DNA of 64,000 bases, taken from positions 1,272,501-1,336,500 of the forward strand of contig NZ_CP034235.1 in NCBI RefSeq assembly GCF_009728935.1, written 5' to 3'. A program made the position numbers and the translations under genes. How positions within the stretch are numbered: position 1 is the first letter of the stretch; the number at the start of each line of letters is the position of its first letter. Shown piece by piece: positions 37,587 through 46,063 of the stretch. Origin of the DNA: Paenibacillus psychroresistens. GTDB lineage: Bacteria; Bacillota; Bacilli; Paenibacillales; NBRC-103111. A model generated the notes under the pieces. It saw only the letters and a list, made by a program, of their open reading frames with translations, was not told the DNA's origin and did not search any database.

Positions 37587-38381
37587 CTAACGAAAATCGC
37601 GTTTTTGGTAGCCGTTATAAGTTAATTTTAACAAAGCCGCCATAATAAGAATGGATATTATTACGAAAACAAGTGAAAAGCTGTTCGCGATAAGTAAATT
37701 TTTAGCTTCAAAGTATTTGAATGGTGTGAAGTATTGTAAGAAATCGAGCTTGCTATTCAGATCAATTATCATGGATAACAGGTAAGTAACAAAGAGTACA
37801 ATGACGGTGATAGAAGGAGCGCTCTTCGGTTTTTGGGAGAGTGCTCCTATTCCTGTGCCAAGCAGCATAAAGATCAGCTGCAATATGAACATTCCCGCTA
37901 TCAGGATGAAGATATGACTGGGCTGATATACGCCTTTTCCAAAATAATTAACGAAAACGATGGAGCTGATTAGAGTTATTATATTTATAAACAATACATT
38001 CGTCAGTGCGGCTAGCAGTTTGGCAGTGATTATCGTGCTCCTAGATATGGGCTTGACGATCAAGAATTCAGAGGTGCGGTCACGTTCCTCTTTTGCTATA
38101 ACGGATGATCCAATCAAAGCTGCATGGATCGTTGCCATTAACACCAAATAGATGAATAAGAAAGCATAGTATCCATCAGCTGTAGCTAAATCAAATGGAC
38201 CCATTCCTAACAAGACTTGCAGGGACTTAGGCATTTTGGAGATGACTTCGGTCATGGATTGGCCAGATGAGGAATAAACGGCAAACTTGTTCATACCAGC
38301 TGCTACAAGTATAAGGGCGCCTATACACCAGATTATGAGTGCTTTACGATGAGCTCTGATTTCTCTCCAGAATAAATTCAT
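37587..38381 (-). CDS. ABC-2 type permease of an exporter
   Basis: The protein has 264 residues and about six membrane segments. The cytoplasmic stretch 'EERDRTSEFLIVKPISRSTI' is typical of ABC-2 permeases. It is the last gene of a TetR-ABC-permease-permease operon and its sequence relates it to the permease just upstream. The pair would form the membrane part of an efflux or antibiotic-resistance type exporter; the substrate is not evident. Confidence 0.88.
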   Translation of the reverse strand: MNLFWREIRAHRKALIIWCIGALILVAAGMNKFAVYSSSGQSMTEVISKMPKSLQVLLGMGPFDLATADGYYAFLFIYLVLMATIHAALIGSSVIAKEERDRTSEFLIVKPISRSTIITAKLLAALTNVLFINIITLISSIVFVNYFGKGVYQPSHIFILIAGMFILQLIFMLLGTGIGALSQKPKSAPSITVIVLFVTYLLSMIIDLNSKLDFLQYFTPFKYFEAKNLLIANSFSLVFVIISILIMAALLKLTYNGYQKRDFR

Positions 38382-38423
38382 AGCGATACCTTCTTTTATA
38401 TAGAATGAGAAAAACGAAGCGAT

Positions 38424-39221
38424 TTAGACCGCATGGATATCTTTTTTAAGATAAATGACATAGCTGGTAAGGAGAATAATGGCAACGAATATAACCTCAA
38501 CAAGAATATAAAAGCCTTCATAGCTAGAATGCACTCTAATGTAAGAGGTGTCGTATAGCTTAAACGGTGTTATTAATCGAATGGCTTTATCCCCAACTGC
38601 TGAACCGAAGAGCGTAATCATGAAAAAGCCAATCACCGTCCCCACTGAAATAGCAAGCACCGACCTGATTCTAGGCAGCAGCACAGAAAATAGATAGCCA
38701 ATCGAAAGGAAGATAAGCTGCACCAAAAAAGCGGTCAAAGAAATTAATAGAAAGGTACCTAATTCAAATGTAGCATCTTGAATGCTAACTGCAATAATAC
38801 TCACTATAAGCAGATACACAACTTGAGTGATCAACAAAGAAGTTATAGCGGCAAGTAGTTTAGCGGTTAAGATCTGGGTACGGCTCACCGGCTTGGTTAA
38901 AAGGAAGTCGGCTGTTTTCTCACGAATTTCCTTGGAAAGAATGGAGGTTCCTAGGTTCATAGCTTGGATCGAGCTGGCAACTAGAATGTAAGTAAAAGCA
39001 AATGTATAAAAGCCCATTAAAGTCGTAATGGTTTCAAGCGACATGCCAAGCGCATCGCGAAGCGCCACGGGATAACCAGCTAATACTTGCTTGAAATCCT
39101 CAGCATCACTTGATAAACCTGGGAACATCGCTAGAAAAAGACTTGCTATCGCAACCAAGGAACAGGTCCAGAGCAGGGTTGATTTGCGAATCGCCTTCAG
39201 CTCATGTAGAAAGATGTTCAT
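38424..39221 (-). CDS. ABC-2 type permease of an exporter
   Basis: The protein has 265 residues and six predicted membrane segments with 'KEIREKTADFLLTKPVSRTQI', closely matching its neighbour. Its ATG overlaps the stop of the ATPase gene by four bases, so the ATPase and this permease are translationally coupled. Confidence 0.88.
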   Translation of the reverse strand: MNIFLHELKAIRKSTLLWTCSLVAIASLFLAMFPGLSSDAEDFKQVLAGYPVALRDALGMSLETITTLMGFYTFAFTYILVASSIQAMNLGTSILSKEIREKTADFLLTKPVSRTQILTAKLLAAITSLLITQVVYLLIVSIIAVSIQDATFELGTFLLISLTAFLVQLIFLSIGYLFSVLLPRIRSVLAISVGTVIGFFMITLFGSAVGDKAIRLITPFKLYDTSYIRVHSSYEGFYILVEVIFVAIILLTSYVIYLKKDIHAV

Positions 39222-40111
39222 ACGGACACATCCTCTTTTTCATAATAGTGCATGAAGATTTCTTCTAGATCAGGCTCCTCGATCCAAAGATTGGACAGGT
39301 TGAGACCAGCTAGCTTCTGCATAATTAGATTGATATTCCCTTTGAACAGAAACTGGGTGTGGTTCTCAGTAACCTCTAGCTTGCTGATACCTTCTAGAGC
39401 CCAGTAATCATGGCTAATTGTATCTATGGCCTCCAGCTTGAATTTTTTGTAGGTGTTTTCCTGCAGGGTACTGATTTTTTCCAGCTTAATTAACTTACCC
39501 TCTTTAATGATCGCAACACGATTGCAAAGCCTTTGAACCTCGCTCAGAATATGGGACGAAAAGAAGATAGTTGTCCCCTTCTTATTCTCCTCTTGCAAGA
39601 GATCAAAGAACCTCATCTGCATCAATGGATCTAGACCACTCGTGGGTTCATCGAGAATAACCAGCTTTGGTTCATGCTGGAGACCTTGAATGATTCCGAC
39701 CTTCTTTTTATTGCCAAAGCTAAGATCATCAATTTTTTTATGCGGATCAATTTCCAACAGAGCAATGAGTTCCTTCATTCGCTTGGTGCAATCCTTCTTA
39801 TAAAAGCTTGCTGAATACTTCAGTAAATCAATCACGCGCATGTTGTCATAGTAAAAAACCTCAGAAGGCAAATACCCAATTTCCTTCTTAATCTCCGTTG
39901 CATGCTTTATATGATCCATTCCAAAAATCTTCGCACTGCCGCTTGTCGGGTAAATCAGCGATAACAAGGTACGAATCGTAGTTGACTTGCCTGCACCGTT
40001 AGGTCCAATAAAGCCGAAAATTTCGCCTTGCTCCACATTAAAGCTTACATCGGAGATACCTCTTGCTTGCCCATAAGATTTGGTTAGCTGATTGATTTCG
40101 ATCACATTCAT
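39218..40111 (-). CDS. ABC exporter ATP-binding protein
   Basis: The start is ATG 40111 with GGAG nine bases upstream, 16 bp after the TetR stop. The Walker A is 'GPNGAGKST' (K42), the signature is a variant 'LSFGNKKKVG', the Walker B is 'LVILDEPTSGLDP', and the switch His is present ('SSHILSE'). About 298 residues, with a C-terminal regulatory extension. It powers the two downstream permeases. Confidence 0.92.
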   Translation of the reverse strand: MNVIEINQLTKSYGQARGISDVSFNVEQGEIFGFIGPNGAGKSTTIRTLLSLIYPTSGSAKIFGMDHIKHATEIKKEIGYLPSEVFYYDNMRVIDLLKYSASFYKKDCTKRMKELIALLEIDPHKKIDDLSFGNKKKVGIIQGLQHEPKLVILDEPTSGLDPLMQMRFFDLLQEENKKGTTIFFSSHILSEVQRLCNRVAIIKEGKLIKLEKISTLQENTYKKFKLEAIDTISHDYWALEGISKLEVTENHTQFLFKGNINLIMQKLAGLNLSNLWIEEPDLEEIFMHYYEKEDVSV

Positions 40112-40127
40112 CGTATTCATCTCCATT

Positions 40128-40751
40128 TTATTTATAAAAGCTGGTTTTAAAAAATTCAATGTAGGCTGCAGCTTCAGCAAAAAAACTCTCATAATTAATC
40201 GGGACCCCGGGAGTAAGCTTCGCTTTTTTCAAAGCATCTCTATTATAGCCTTCGAAAGTCCACATCATAATTTGGATGATCCTTGTGATATCGACTCCAT
40301 CTTTGAAAAGGGACAGATCAATTCCTTTAAAAAGCTTGCCAAGATTGCTGTCAATCAGCTGTTGTTTGCGCTGCTCCAATTCGTCGCTTACCACTTTCGA
40401 TGTATCTATATAGGCAACTTCAAGGAAATGAAACATATCAGGGAACTGCTGTAAAATTTCAAGCTTAAGTCGGGATATTTGACGAAGTCTGGCGAAAAAA
40501 TCGGGTTCAGTGGCATCGAATTTTTGGTAAAAATCATTCAAGATCAGCTCTGAGCCATAATCGTAAGCAAATAGAAACAGCTGCTGTTTATTCTTGAAAT
40601 AATGGAACAATAAGCCTTTAGCAATTTCTGCTTCTTTGACAATTTCATTGGTAGAGGCATTATCGAAGCCTTTTTGGGCAAATTCCTTCATCGCTGCATT
40701 GATAATACGAGTTTGTTTATCTGGATTTAAGTTGAGGAATTTGGCAAACAT
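40128..40751 (-). CDS. TetR-family transcriptional repressor
   Basis: The protein has 207 residues. The N-terminal helix-turn-helix ('TNEIVKEAEIAKGLLFHYF') is typical of the family, and the C-terminal ligand domain is helical. It is the first gene of the exporter operon. The promoter ahead of it carries two copies of a palindrome, so it most likely represses its own operon and is released by a small molecule that the exporter handles. Confidence 0.92.
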   Translation of the reverse strand: MFAKFLNLNPDKQTRIINAAMKEFAQKGFDNASTNEIVKEAEIAKGLLFHYFKNKQQLFLFAYDYGSELILNDFYQKFDATEPDFFARLRQISRLKLEILQQFPDMFHFLEVAYIDTSKVVSDELEQRKQQLIDSNLGKLFKGIDLSLFKDGVDITRIIQIMMWTFEGYNRDALKKAKLTPGVPINYESFFAEAAAYIEFFKTSFYK

Positions 40752-40789
40752 GGAAGCAGCCTTCTTTCAGTAATGAGGTCATTTAATTA

Positions 40790-40806
40790 TTGACCAATGT
40801 GGTCAA
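40790..40806. promoter_or_regulatory. TetR operator copy 1
   Basis: TTGACCA-ATG-TGGTCAA, a 17-bp perfect palindrome. It overlaps the predicted transcription start of the tetR operon. Confidence 0.8.
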
Positions 40807-40810
40807 AATA

Positions 40811-40839
40811 AATATAACACCATTGACCAATCTGGTCAA
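40811..40839 (-). promoter_or_regulatory. Promoter of the TetR-exporter operon
   Basis: On the minus strand TTGACC (40839-40834), 17 bp, TATATT (40816-40811). Operator 2 covers the -35 and operator 1 the start region. Confidence 0.75.
40823..40839. promoter_or_regulatory. TetR operator copy 2
   Basis: TTGACCA-ATC-TGGTCAA, differing from copy 1 only in the centre; 33 bp centre to centre from copy 1, about three helical turns. It overlaps the -35 of the operon promoter. Confidence 0.8.
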
Positions 40840-40978
40840 ACTTCTGAGTTAACTTTTTTCTAAAGATAATCCATGTATTTCGTATGGATGATCTATTCTC
40901 TTCAAACGATTATTTGTTTAGTATAAGGGTATGATTATTCCGGGTAATCAAAGCAAGCAAGAATTTCTCTTAATAAAA

Positions 40979-40992
40979 TGAAAACGTTTTAT
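40979..40992 (+). promoter_or_regulatory. Possible cre (CcpA) site upstream of importer 3
   Basis: TGAAAACGTTTTAT matches the catabolite-repression palindrome TGAAAACGTTTTCA at 12 of 14 positions. It is followed directly by TATAAT (40992-40997), a possible -10, although a good -35 is not visible. Confidence 0.4.
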
Positions 40993-41019
40993 ATAATGGA
41001 TAAGGGGCGAATGATCACG

Positions 41020-42393
41020 ATGATTACTAAAAAATTACTTTCTGGATTTATCTCCGGTCTATTGGTTATATCTTTACTAGCAGGCTGTAGTAAAAAGGCA
41101 GAAACAACAGAAGCAACAAAAGCACCTGAAGCAACAACGGCAGCCGATGCCAGTACTCCAGCCGCAACACCAGCACCAACAGAAGCACAAACATCAGCAC
41201 CAGCTGAAAAAGTAACACTTACTCTACTGGCTAACCAAGATTGGGCGAATAATCCGATTGTTAAGAAGGCTTGGGCTTTATATCAAGAAAAAACAGGCAA
41301 TAAATTAGATATTCAAGGTGTGCCCATCGATAGCTGGGAGAAAGTAATGAAAACTAAATTCGCCACAGGCGAGATGACGGATATTGTCATGTATTACGGC
41401 GGCTATCAGCTGTCTGCCATTCAACCTGATAAGAATTTTGTGGATATGAGTGCAGAGCCCTGGGTTGGAGATTTGAAGGATTTTGTACTGCCTCAGGTGA
41501 AGGTGAAAGATAAGGTTTTTGGACTACCGCTGTGGGAAGGCTCAGTAAGTGGAATGCTTTACAACAAAGAAATTTTTGCTAAATATAATATTGCAGTCCC
41601 AACTACTCAAGAAGAATTTTTAGCAGCCTGTGAAACGTTGAAGAAGAATGGTATAGCACCGATCTATATGGCTTTCAAAGATACTTGGCCGCTGCTCCCC
41701 CAATTCGGTTTGGATCCTGTATTTAAAAAAGATCCAACTCTTTTGGATAAATTGAATACCAATCAAGCCAAATTTGGTGATGTCAAAGAATTAAAAGATT
41801 TAGTAGCTTGGTATAAAATGCTTGCAGACAAGGGCTATCTAGGAGAGAAATTCTCCACAAATACATGGGATGGCCAACCGGCAGCTATCTCGAGTGGAAA
41901 GTATGCCATGGTTTATGCTTGGGATACTTACATTGAGTCTGATCTTGAGAAAAAAGAACCAGGTATCTCAGCTAAAATTGGTCTGATGCCTATGTTCTTG
42001 GGCGTGAATAACGAAGGTACTTATGAAGGACCAAATGCGATTGCGACTTATGTGAATAAGAATAGCAAGCATGTCGAGCAAGCCAAGGAATTCATTAAAT
42101 TCCTTGCACAAACGGAGAATTTGAACGAAATCTATAAAGACCAGAAAACACAAACCTATTTCAATAGTGTGACTACAAATGCGCCAACCCCACAATATTT
42201 AGCAGCCAAGGATTCCGTAGATAAATTAATTAATGCCTCGGTACAGCAGAATATTATCGGTTATAGCCAGGTTGAAGTTGTAAAGCCGTTGCAGGATCTG
42301 ATGCTAGGCGGCAAAACGGTGGACGAAGCTATTAAAGCAATGGACGATGAACGGATCAAATCGGCAAAAGCGCAAAAAATTGCTGGGTTCTAA
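41020..42393 (+). CDS. Sugar ABC transporter substrate-binding lipoprotein (importer 3)
   Basis: This is a family-1 binding protein. The lipobox is 'LLAGC' and an Ala/Thr/Pro-rich linker follows. The domain has features of maltose/multiple-sugar binding proteins ('EDIVMYYGG'-like region, here 'TDIVMYYGG', and 'YAMVYAWDTY'). The start is taken as ATG 41020 because AAGGGG (41002-41007) is too close to ATG 41011, and a probable -10 overlaps the more upstream ATG. The family differs from the LplA type of importers 1 and 2. It is about 457 residues long. Confidence 0.88.
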   Translation: MITKKLLSGFISGLLVISLLAGCSKKAETTEATKAPEATTAADASTPAATPAPTEAQTSAPAEKVTLTLLANQDWANNPIVKKAWALYQEKTGNKLDIQGVPIDSWEKVMKTKFATGEMTDIVMYYGGYQLSAIQPDKNFVDMSAEPWVGDLKDFVLPQVKVKDKVFGLPLWEGSVSGMLYNKEIFAKYNIAVPTTQEEFLAACETLKKNGIAPIYMAFKDTWPLLPQFGLDPVFKKDPTLLDKLNTNQAKFGDVKELKDLVAWYKMLADKGYLGEKFSTNTWDGQPAAISSGKYAMVYAWDTYIESDLEKKEPGISAKIGLMPMFLGVNNEGTYEGPNAIATYVNKNSKHVEQAKEFIKFLAQTENLNEIYKDQKTQTYFNSVTTNAPTPQYLAAKDSVDKLINASVQQNIIGYSQVEVVKPLQDLMLGGKTVDEAIKAMDDERIKSAKAQKIAGF

Positions 42394-42419
42394 TCAAATA
42401 TGAAATGATTAAATAAAAC

Positions 42420-42452
42420 AGGCAGATGGCCCTTATTAGAGGGCCTTCCTGC
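42420..42452 (+). other. Stem-loop between binding-protein and permease genes
   Basis: GGCCCT (42428-42433) pairs with AGGGCC (42440-42445), extended by CAGG/CCTG with an internal loop. There is no U-run. Such hairpins often protect the abundant binding-protein mRNA from 3' decay. Confidence 0.6.
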
Positions 42453-42499
42453 TATAAAGAGACTTTCCAACACAAGTCATAAACATATAGGTGATTAGA

Positions 42500-43372
42500 A
42501 TGAAGCTTACTAAAATTTACCCGCAGTATTTAACCTTACTGCCGATTGCTGTATTTATGCTATTTTTTATTATACCTTCGATGGTGAGCTTTTATTATGC
42601 TTTTACGGATTGGAATCCATTTATCGAAGGCATTCATTGGGTTGGCTTTGATAATTTCAAAGAGATTTTACAGAACGAATCACTAGGTGGGGCTGCTAAG
42701 AATACGATTAGCTTTACAGTCATCACGACAATTATGAAGAATGGTCTAGGCTTGGTTATAGCGATCATTCTCAATCAGCAGCTTAAATCACAAAATTTAC
42801 TGCGCACGGTTTATTTCATGCCGATTATCTTATCTGCTCTAGTGGTAGGTTTGCTTTTTAATGCAATATTCGACGCTCAAGGCGGGGTCATTCATCGCTT
42901 AGCCGTAGATATGGGGCTGGGCAAGTGGGAGCCAGAGTGGTTAGGTCGTCGATTACCTGCTTTATTCGTCATCAATTTAGCGGAAATTTGGCGCTCAACG
43001 GGGTATGCGGTTGTTATTTTATTGGCTGGCTTGCAGGTCATTCCTAAGGATTACTATGAAGCAGCGATGATCGACGGTGCAAGTGCTTGGCAAAGATTCA
43101 AAAGTGTCACAATTCCGCTATTGATGCCAGCCATTCATATTAATATTCTGTTAAGTATTATTTATGGTTTACGTGTATTCGATATAGTTTACATTCTAAC
43201 AGGTGGGGGACCAGGGCATGATACAGAAACCTTCAGCACTTTAATACTCAATGAATTCGCGCAGGATAGATACGCTCAATCCACCGCGATTAATCTTATA
43301 TTCTGTATTCTATTGGTTGTGATTGCTTTCTCTTATCAAAAAATGGCTAGCAAAACAGAGGTGGAATTATGA
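42500..43372 (+). CDS. Sugar ABC transporter permease, MalF/UgpA type (importer 3)
   Basis: ATG 42500 follows AGGTG by six bases. Six membrane segments are predicted, with the EAA loop 'EAAMIDGASAWQRF' followed by 'VTIPLLMP'. The late 'ILTGGGPGHDTE' stretch is conserved in the MalF/UgpA group. It overlaps the next permease by four bases. Confidence 0.92.
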   Translation: MKLTKIYPQYLTLLPIAVFMLFFIIPSMVSFYYAFTDWNPFIEGIHWVGFDNFKEILQNESLGGAAKNTISFTVITTIMKNGLGLVIAIILNQQLKSQNLLRTVYFMPIILSALVVGLLFNAIFDAQGGVIHRLAVDMGLGKWEPEWLGRRLPALFVINLAEIWRSTGYAVVILLAGLQVIPKDYYEAAMIDGASAWQRFKSVTIPLLMPAIHINILLSIIYGLRVFDIVYILTGGGPGHDTETFSTLILNEFAQDRYAQSTAINLIFCILLVVIAFSYQKMASKTEVEL

Positions 43373-44190
43373 CAACTAATCGCAAATATCCGCTGTTATG
43401 GGAAATTGTTTTATGGATAGGAAGCTTGGTCATTTTTTATCCGCTTGCCATGGTAGTGATGACCTCATTCAAAACAGAGGATGAAGCCGATCAATTGAGC
43501 GTTAACTTACCAAGCGCCTTTCATTTCGAAAACTATAAAACGGTTTTTGTGCAGGGGAAAATGTTTCGAGCGCTGCTTAATAGCGTAGGTATTACGGGAT
43601 TCTCTGTACTGTTTATTGTGGTGCTTAGTGCCATACTAAGCTTTGTCATCATGCGTAATCGCAGCAAGCTGAATCGAGCGATTTATAAGCTGGTGACATT
43701 AGGTTTGATTGCTCCTTTTGCTGCGCTGCCAACAGTGAAAACCTTGCAATATATGCATATTTACGGAACGTATATTTCAGTAATACTAGTGTATACGGCA
43801 CTTTTCATGGCCTTCGCCACGATGCTGTTTAGCAGCTTTATGCTTTCAGTACCCAGAGAACTGGATGAGGCGGGAGTTGTCGATGGCTGTATCGGATTTT
43901 CTCTATTTTATAAAATTATCTTGCCGTTATTGCTGCCGATCACGGTAACAGTCTCTATTTTAAACTTTATGTGGGTGTGGAACGAGTTCTATTATCCCTT
44001 GTTTTTAGTCAATAAATCCGCGATGTGGACACTGCCTTTAACGGTTTACAACTTTTTTGGATTGTTTAGCCGCAGCTGGAATTTGGTTTCCGCCAATATG
44101 GTCATTGTGTCTATGCCTGTTGTGATTGCCTATTTGTTTGCGCAAAAATATATTGTTTCCGGAATGACAGCCGGTGCCGTAAAAGGTTAA
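43369..44190 (+). CDS. Sugar ABC transporter permease, MalG/UgpE type (importer 3)
   Basis: The protein has 273 residues and six membrane segments, with 'DEAGVVDGCIGFSLF' as EAA loop and the C-terminal 'SGMTAGAVKG'. It is coupled to the previous permease by an ATGA overlap. The cognate ATPase is not in the window, as with the other two importers. Confidence 0.92.
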   Translation: MTTNRKYPLLWEIVLWIGSLVIFYPLAMVVMTSFKTEDEADQLSVNLPSAFHFENYKTVFVQGKMFRALLNSVGITGFSVLFIVVLSAILSFVIMRNRSKLNRAIYKLVTLGLIAPFAALPTVKTLQYMHIYGTYISVILVYTALFMAFATMLFSSFMLSVPRELDEAGVVDGCIGFSLFYKIILPLLLPITVTVSILNFMWVWNEFYYPLFLVNKSAMWTLPLTVYNFFGLFSRSWNLVSANMVIVSMPVVIAYLFAQKYIVSGMTAGAVKG

Positions 44191-44204
44191 GCTGCAAATG
44201 GATA

Positions 44205-44213
44205 TGGTATACT
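44205..44213 (+). promoter_or_regulatory. Possible extended -10 ahead of the YesM/YesN pair
   Basis: TGGTATACT; no convincing -35 is present. It lies 40 bp before the kinase gene and may allow separate expression of the pair. Confidence 0.3.
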
Positions 44214-44252
44214 GTAGCTATTCAAAAGGCTGCTGATTATTGAGGTGAGAGC

Positions 44253-46052
44253 TTGTTTAAGAAATTGCAATTTCACTATAAATTGTTCATAGGTTTTTCA
44301 CTAATTATTTTTGCAATCTTGATCGTTTCAAGTGGATTGTTTTATTTCTATACAGGCTCGATTGTTGAAACCAACATCGTGGAAACCCAGCAGCAAACGG
44401 CCCAGAAAATTCAGGAGCAGCTTGAGCTAGTGCTTTCTCAAATTGATAATTTAACGATCTCCGTAAATGCCTCGGATTTTATAATGAATTTACTGGAGAA
44501 TATGCCAGACGAGGGTGAAGCAAATTATTTTGACAAGTTTCCGCGTGTCAGTGAGGAGCTTCGCAACTATTTATTTTCATTAACGGCTCTAAAGCCCCTT
44601 AAGGGCAGGATCAGTATTATTTCGAAATATGCGGATTACATGGATTTTAGCAATCGCCCTGATACACAGAATATAACGAAGAATGATGTGCGACAATTGG
44701 ATTTTGTTAAAGAGGGGATGAAGACAGAGCAGTTTAAGCTATTTCTGCCTCCACACCCGGATGAGTGGTCTAATAAAGGGACTGTATTCTCTGTAGTGAG
44801 ACCCTTGCGCAATAATAATTATGAAATTCAAGGATTGATTGAAGTAAGCTATAATGTGGAGGCATTGGAGCGTTTGTTTCAGTTCAAGAATCAATCGCAG
44901 GTGCTTAAAGGGGTCGTTATTGACGCCAATCAACAGGTGATCTACGATAATTTTCAGCTTGGAAATGATAAGAGCTGGCTGCTAAATACTAGATTAGCTA
45001 GTGATGCTTATGGCAACTATGAAGTAAAGAATCCGCAAGATGGCAAAGCCTATGTGGTAACGTTTAACAAACCAGCCAACTATGATTGGACGATTCTTCT
45101 GCTCGAGGATTTAACGGTTATCCAAAAGCCGATTTTTATTTTACGTTCACTGACGATCATTTCGTATCTGTCGATATTCACTATTTTCATAATCATTTTG
45201 TATATCTATACCAAGAATATCACTCGCCCTATTCGCAGCTTAAAAAAATCTGTAATCTCTGTCAATATGGATAGTCTCCGACTCAAGCTAAATCTGGCAC
45301 AGGGCAATGAGCTTACCTTGCTAGCACAAGCTTTCCAGGATCTGTTGGATGAGGTTAAAGGCAATATGAATTTAATGGTGGAATCACAGGCACGAGAAAT
45401 GAGCGCACATATGCTGGCTTTGCAGGCACAGATGAATCCGCATTTCCTTTACAATACACTAGCTGTTATTGGAGCTTACGGTATAAAAAAAGGCAATGAT
45501 GAAGTGATGCAAATGTGTGCCGATTTATCCGATATGCTGCGTTATACGATTGATTTGGATAACGGACAAACTAAGATAAGAACTGAAATTGCTCATGTTG
45601 AAAAATATTTGAAGCTGATGTCGCTGCGTTTTGAGCATTATTTAGAATATAACATAGATATAGATGAGAGTTTATGGGATATGCCCATTCCCAAGCTGAC
45701 CTTAGAGCCAATCATCGAGAATGTGTTTCGGCATGGTTTTAATGATGTAGAGCCGCCATGGGTGCTTACGGTTAAAGGGTATATTAAAGAACGGCGCTGG
45801 TATATTGAAATGAAGGATAATGGAAATGGTTTCGAAGCGGCATCGATTGAACAGCTGAAGGTTAGTTTAAAGGAGGGAAACGACTTCTTAAACCCTCAGC
45901 ATTTCACGCAAAGCAAGGCTAATGGCGGTATGGGCTTAATGAATACGTTTATGAGGCTGCATTACTTTTATAAAGGCGAGGAAACGATTGAGTTTTTCAA
46001 CGCTGCCGAAGGCGGCGCTATCATCCGAATTGGCGGCCCTCTGGTCGAGTGA
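44253..46052 (+). CDS. YesM-type sensor histidine kinase
   Basis: The protein has 599 residues, starting at TTG 44253 after GAGGTGAG. It has an N-terminal helix, an extracellular Cache-like sensor, a second helix near residue 305, a HAMP domain, 'NPHFLYNT' with phosphoacceptor H397, and a HATPase_c domain ('ENVFRHG', 'DNGNGF'). It probably senses the sugar taken up by importer 3 and signals to the regulator 11 bp downstream. Confidence 0.92.
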   Translation: MFKKLQFHYKLFIGFSLIIFAILIVSSGLFYFYTGSIVETNIVETQQQTAQKIQEQLELVLSQIDNLTISVNASDFIMNLLENMPDEGEANYFDKFPRVSEELRNYLFSLTALKPLKGRISIISKYADYMDFSNRPDTQNITKNDVRQLDFVKEGMKTEQFKLFLPPHPDEWSNKGTVFSVVRPLRNNNYEIQGLIEVSYNVEALERLFQFKNQSQVLKGVVIDANQQVIYDNFQLGNDKSWLLNTRLASDAYGNYEVKNPQDGKAYVVTFNKPANYDWTILLLEDLTVIQKPIFILRSLTIISYLSIFTIFIIILYIYTKNITRPIRSLKKSVISVNMDSLRLKLNLAQGNELTLLAQAFQDLLDEVKGNMNLMVESQAREMSAHMLALQAQMNPHFLYNTLAVIGAYGIKKGNDEVMQMCADLSDMLRYTIDLDNGQTKIRTEIAHVEKYLKLMSLRFEHYLEYNIDIDESLWDMPIPKLTLEPIIENVFRHGFNDVEPPWVLTVKGYIKERRWYIEMKDNGNGFEAASIEQLKVSLKEGNDFLNPQHFTQSKANGGMGLMNTFMRLHYFYKGEETIEFFNAAEGGAIIRIGGPLVE

Positions 46053-46063
46053 GGTGAAGAGAC

